From Candidatus Roizmanbacteria bacterium CG09_land_8_20_14_0_10_41_9 (lineage in GTDB: Bacteria; Patescibacteriota; Microgenomatia; UBA1406; GWC2-37-13), in assembly GCA_002774185.1 (NCBI GenBank), contig PEZG01000078.1, positions 1 through 6,655 of the forward strand: DNA of 6,655 nucleotides, in the 5' to 3' direction. The notes under the pieces were generated by a model that saw only the letters and a list, made by a program, of their open reading frames with translations, did no database searches and had not been told where the DNA came from. The position numbers and the translations under genes are program-made. This document shows, in pieces, positions 6,327-6,655 of this stretch; the first letter of the stretch is position 1; every line of letters starts with the position of its first letter.

Positions 6327-6358
6327 TTTTGATAGAAACCATAGTCTCACGCCCCACA

Positions 6359-6367
6359 TGGTATAAT
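6359..6367 (+). promoter_or_regulatory. Extended -10 promoter of the right-hand unknown gene
   Basis: TGGTATAAT is a perfect extended -10 element with consensus TATAAT at 6362-6367. No matching -35 hexamer lies 16-19 bases upstream, which is normal for this promoter class. The expected start at about 6374 leaves a leader of roughly 17 bases that includes the ribosome binding site, unlike the leaderless arrangement of the other promoters here. Confidence 0.75.
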
Positions 6368-6378
6368 ATTCCAACTAA

Positions 6379-6384
6379 AAGGAA
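6379..6384 (+). promoter_or_regulatory. Ribosome binding site of the right-hand unknown gene
   Basis: AAGGAA within CTAAAAGGAACT is complementary to the 16S rRNA tail, and 7 bases separate AAGGA from the ATG at 6391. It is the only well-placed Shine-Dalgarno in the window and supports this start codon. Confidence 0.75.
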
Positions 6385-6390
6385 CTATTT

Positions 6391-6655
6391 ATGTCCAAAG
6401 AAGGATCTGGCCCAACGCAAGGTAATGAGAGACATCCCCCCAACGAAGATCTTTTGAGGCGGTTTAAAATAATTCCTTCTTCCTGTTCTTTTGATCATAT
6501 TAGAGCAATACCTTCTTCGCGGCAGGTCGGGAGGGAGGCATTTATGGTAGGATATAGAGTGTCATTTCGCGATCCTCATGGTGTTAGGTGGCACCAGCTT
6601 GTAGCGGGAAAATCGATCGTTACGGGCGCAGATCGTGAAAAAAGGGCGCAGGAAA
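6391..6655 (+). CDS. Unrecognised protein, N-terminal part (cut by right edge)
   Basis: I do not recognise this gene. Eighty-eight codons are open up to the edge with no stop. The first 20 residues are polar and likely disordered (MSKEGSGPTQGNERHPPNED). Then follow LLRRFKIIPSSCSFDHIRAI, a segment FMVGYRVSFRDPHGVRWHQL that looks like two beta strands around a DPHG turn, and a basic end VAGKSIVTGADREKRAQE. There is no signal peptide or membrane segment, so a cytoplasmic protein is likely. The AGKS at residues 72-75 is not a full Walker A and should not be read as one. The gene has its own extended -10 promoter and Shine-Dalgarno, so it can be expressed apart from dnaG-rpoD. Confidence is in the gene existing; no function is proposed. 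Confidence 0.7.
   Translation, partial: MSKEGSGPTQGNERHPPNEDLLRRFKIIPSSCSFDHIRAIPSSRQVGREAFMVGYRVSFRDPHGVRWHQLVAGKSIVTGADREKRAQE

Larger units (their letters stand above)
6327..6390 (+). other. Intergenic region between rpoD and the last gene; no terminator seen
   Basis: These 64 bases hold extra in-frame stops for rpoD (TGA at 6330, TAG at 6333), an extended -10 promoter and a Shine-Dalgarno. The only inverted repeat I see is a 5-base ACCAT (6338-6342) with ATGGT (6358-6362) without a following T-run, which is not a credible intrinsic terminator. rpoD transcripts may therefore continue into the next gene. Confidence 0.5.

Noticed and set aside
6329..6334. TTGATA as -35 box for the promoter at 6362
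   Set aside because: The spacer to TATAAT would be 27 bases, far outside the usable 16-19 range; the TGn extension explains the promoter better.
6338..6362. ACCAT/ATGGT inverted repeat as rpoD terminator
   Set aside because: The stem is only 5 bases with a 15-base loop and no T-run, and it overlaps the next promoter.
6604..6618. AGKS in the right-hand protein as a P-loop
   Set aside because: Only AGKS is present, without the preceding GxxG and strand context needed for Walker A.
1..6655. CRISPR arrays, tRNA or rRNA genes, insertion sequences, defence or toxin-antitoxin systems
   Set aside because: I found no regularly spaced repeats, no cloverleaf or rRNA motifs, no transposase or terminal repeats, and no recognisable defence proteins; coding genes fill almost the whole window.

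Overview
The window looks like an ordinary chromosomal stretch of a bacterium with compact, moderately AT-rich housekeeping genes. My best guess is a Candidate Phyla Radiation (Patescibacteria) genome, possibly of the Microgenomates type. The reasons are a short DnaG (590 aa), a release factor 2 gene followed closely by ftsE, short membrane proteins of unknown function between core genes, very small intergenic gaps and few Shine-Dalgarno sequences. This assignment is an inference from gene style and context, not a database result. An RF2 with an intact SPF stop-recognition motif, and rpoD ending in TGA, indicate that UGA is a normal stop; this argues against the Gracilibacteria/SR1 groups, which recode UGA as glycine.

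Layout. Four genes lie on the minus strand and read leftward from position 3378. They are a 480-aa membrane protein joining a PilM/GspL-like actin-fold region to an external LytR_C domain; prfB (peptide chain release factor 2); a 149-aa single-pass membrane protein; and the start of ftsE, cut by the left edge just before its ABC signature. Gaps are 5, 37 and 20 bases, so they probably form one operon, with ftsX expected beyond the edge. On the plus strand, dnaG (primase) and rpoD (housekeeping sigma factor) are separated by 9 bases. They form the core of the classical macromolecular synthesis operon, without rpsU next to them. After rpoD comes an extended -10 promoter, a clear ribosome binding site and the first 88 codons of an unrecognised gene cut by the right edge.

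Regulation. The two operons diverge from a 74-base region (3379-3452) with a good sigma-70 promoter on each strand. In both directions the -10 box ends only 8-9 bases before the ATG, so the mRNAs should be leaderless or nearly so. A weaker promoter of the same geometry precedes the 149-aa gene. The gene at the right end instead has a normal leader and Shine-Dalgarno site, so two initiation modes seem to coexist. The rpoD product keeps the residues that read TATAAT and TTGACA, which fits the promoters seen.

How the genes connect. The plus-strand pair supplies replication priming and basal transcription. The minus-strand set combines translation termination (RF2), divisome/cell-wall signalling (FtsE) and two uncharacterised envelope proteins. 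I see no mobile element, CRISPR array, RNA gene or defence system. The least ordinary item is the actin-fold/LytR_C fusion.
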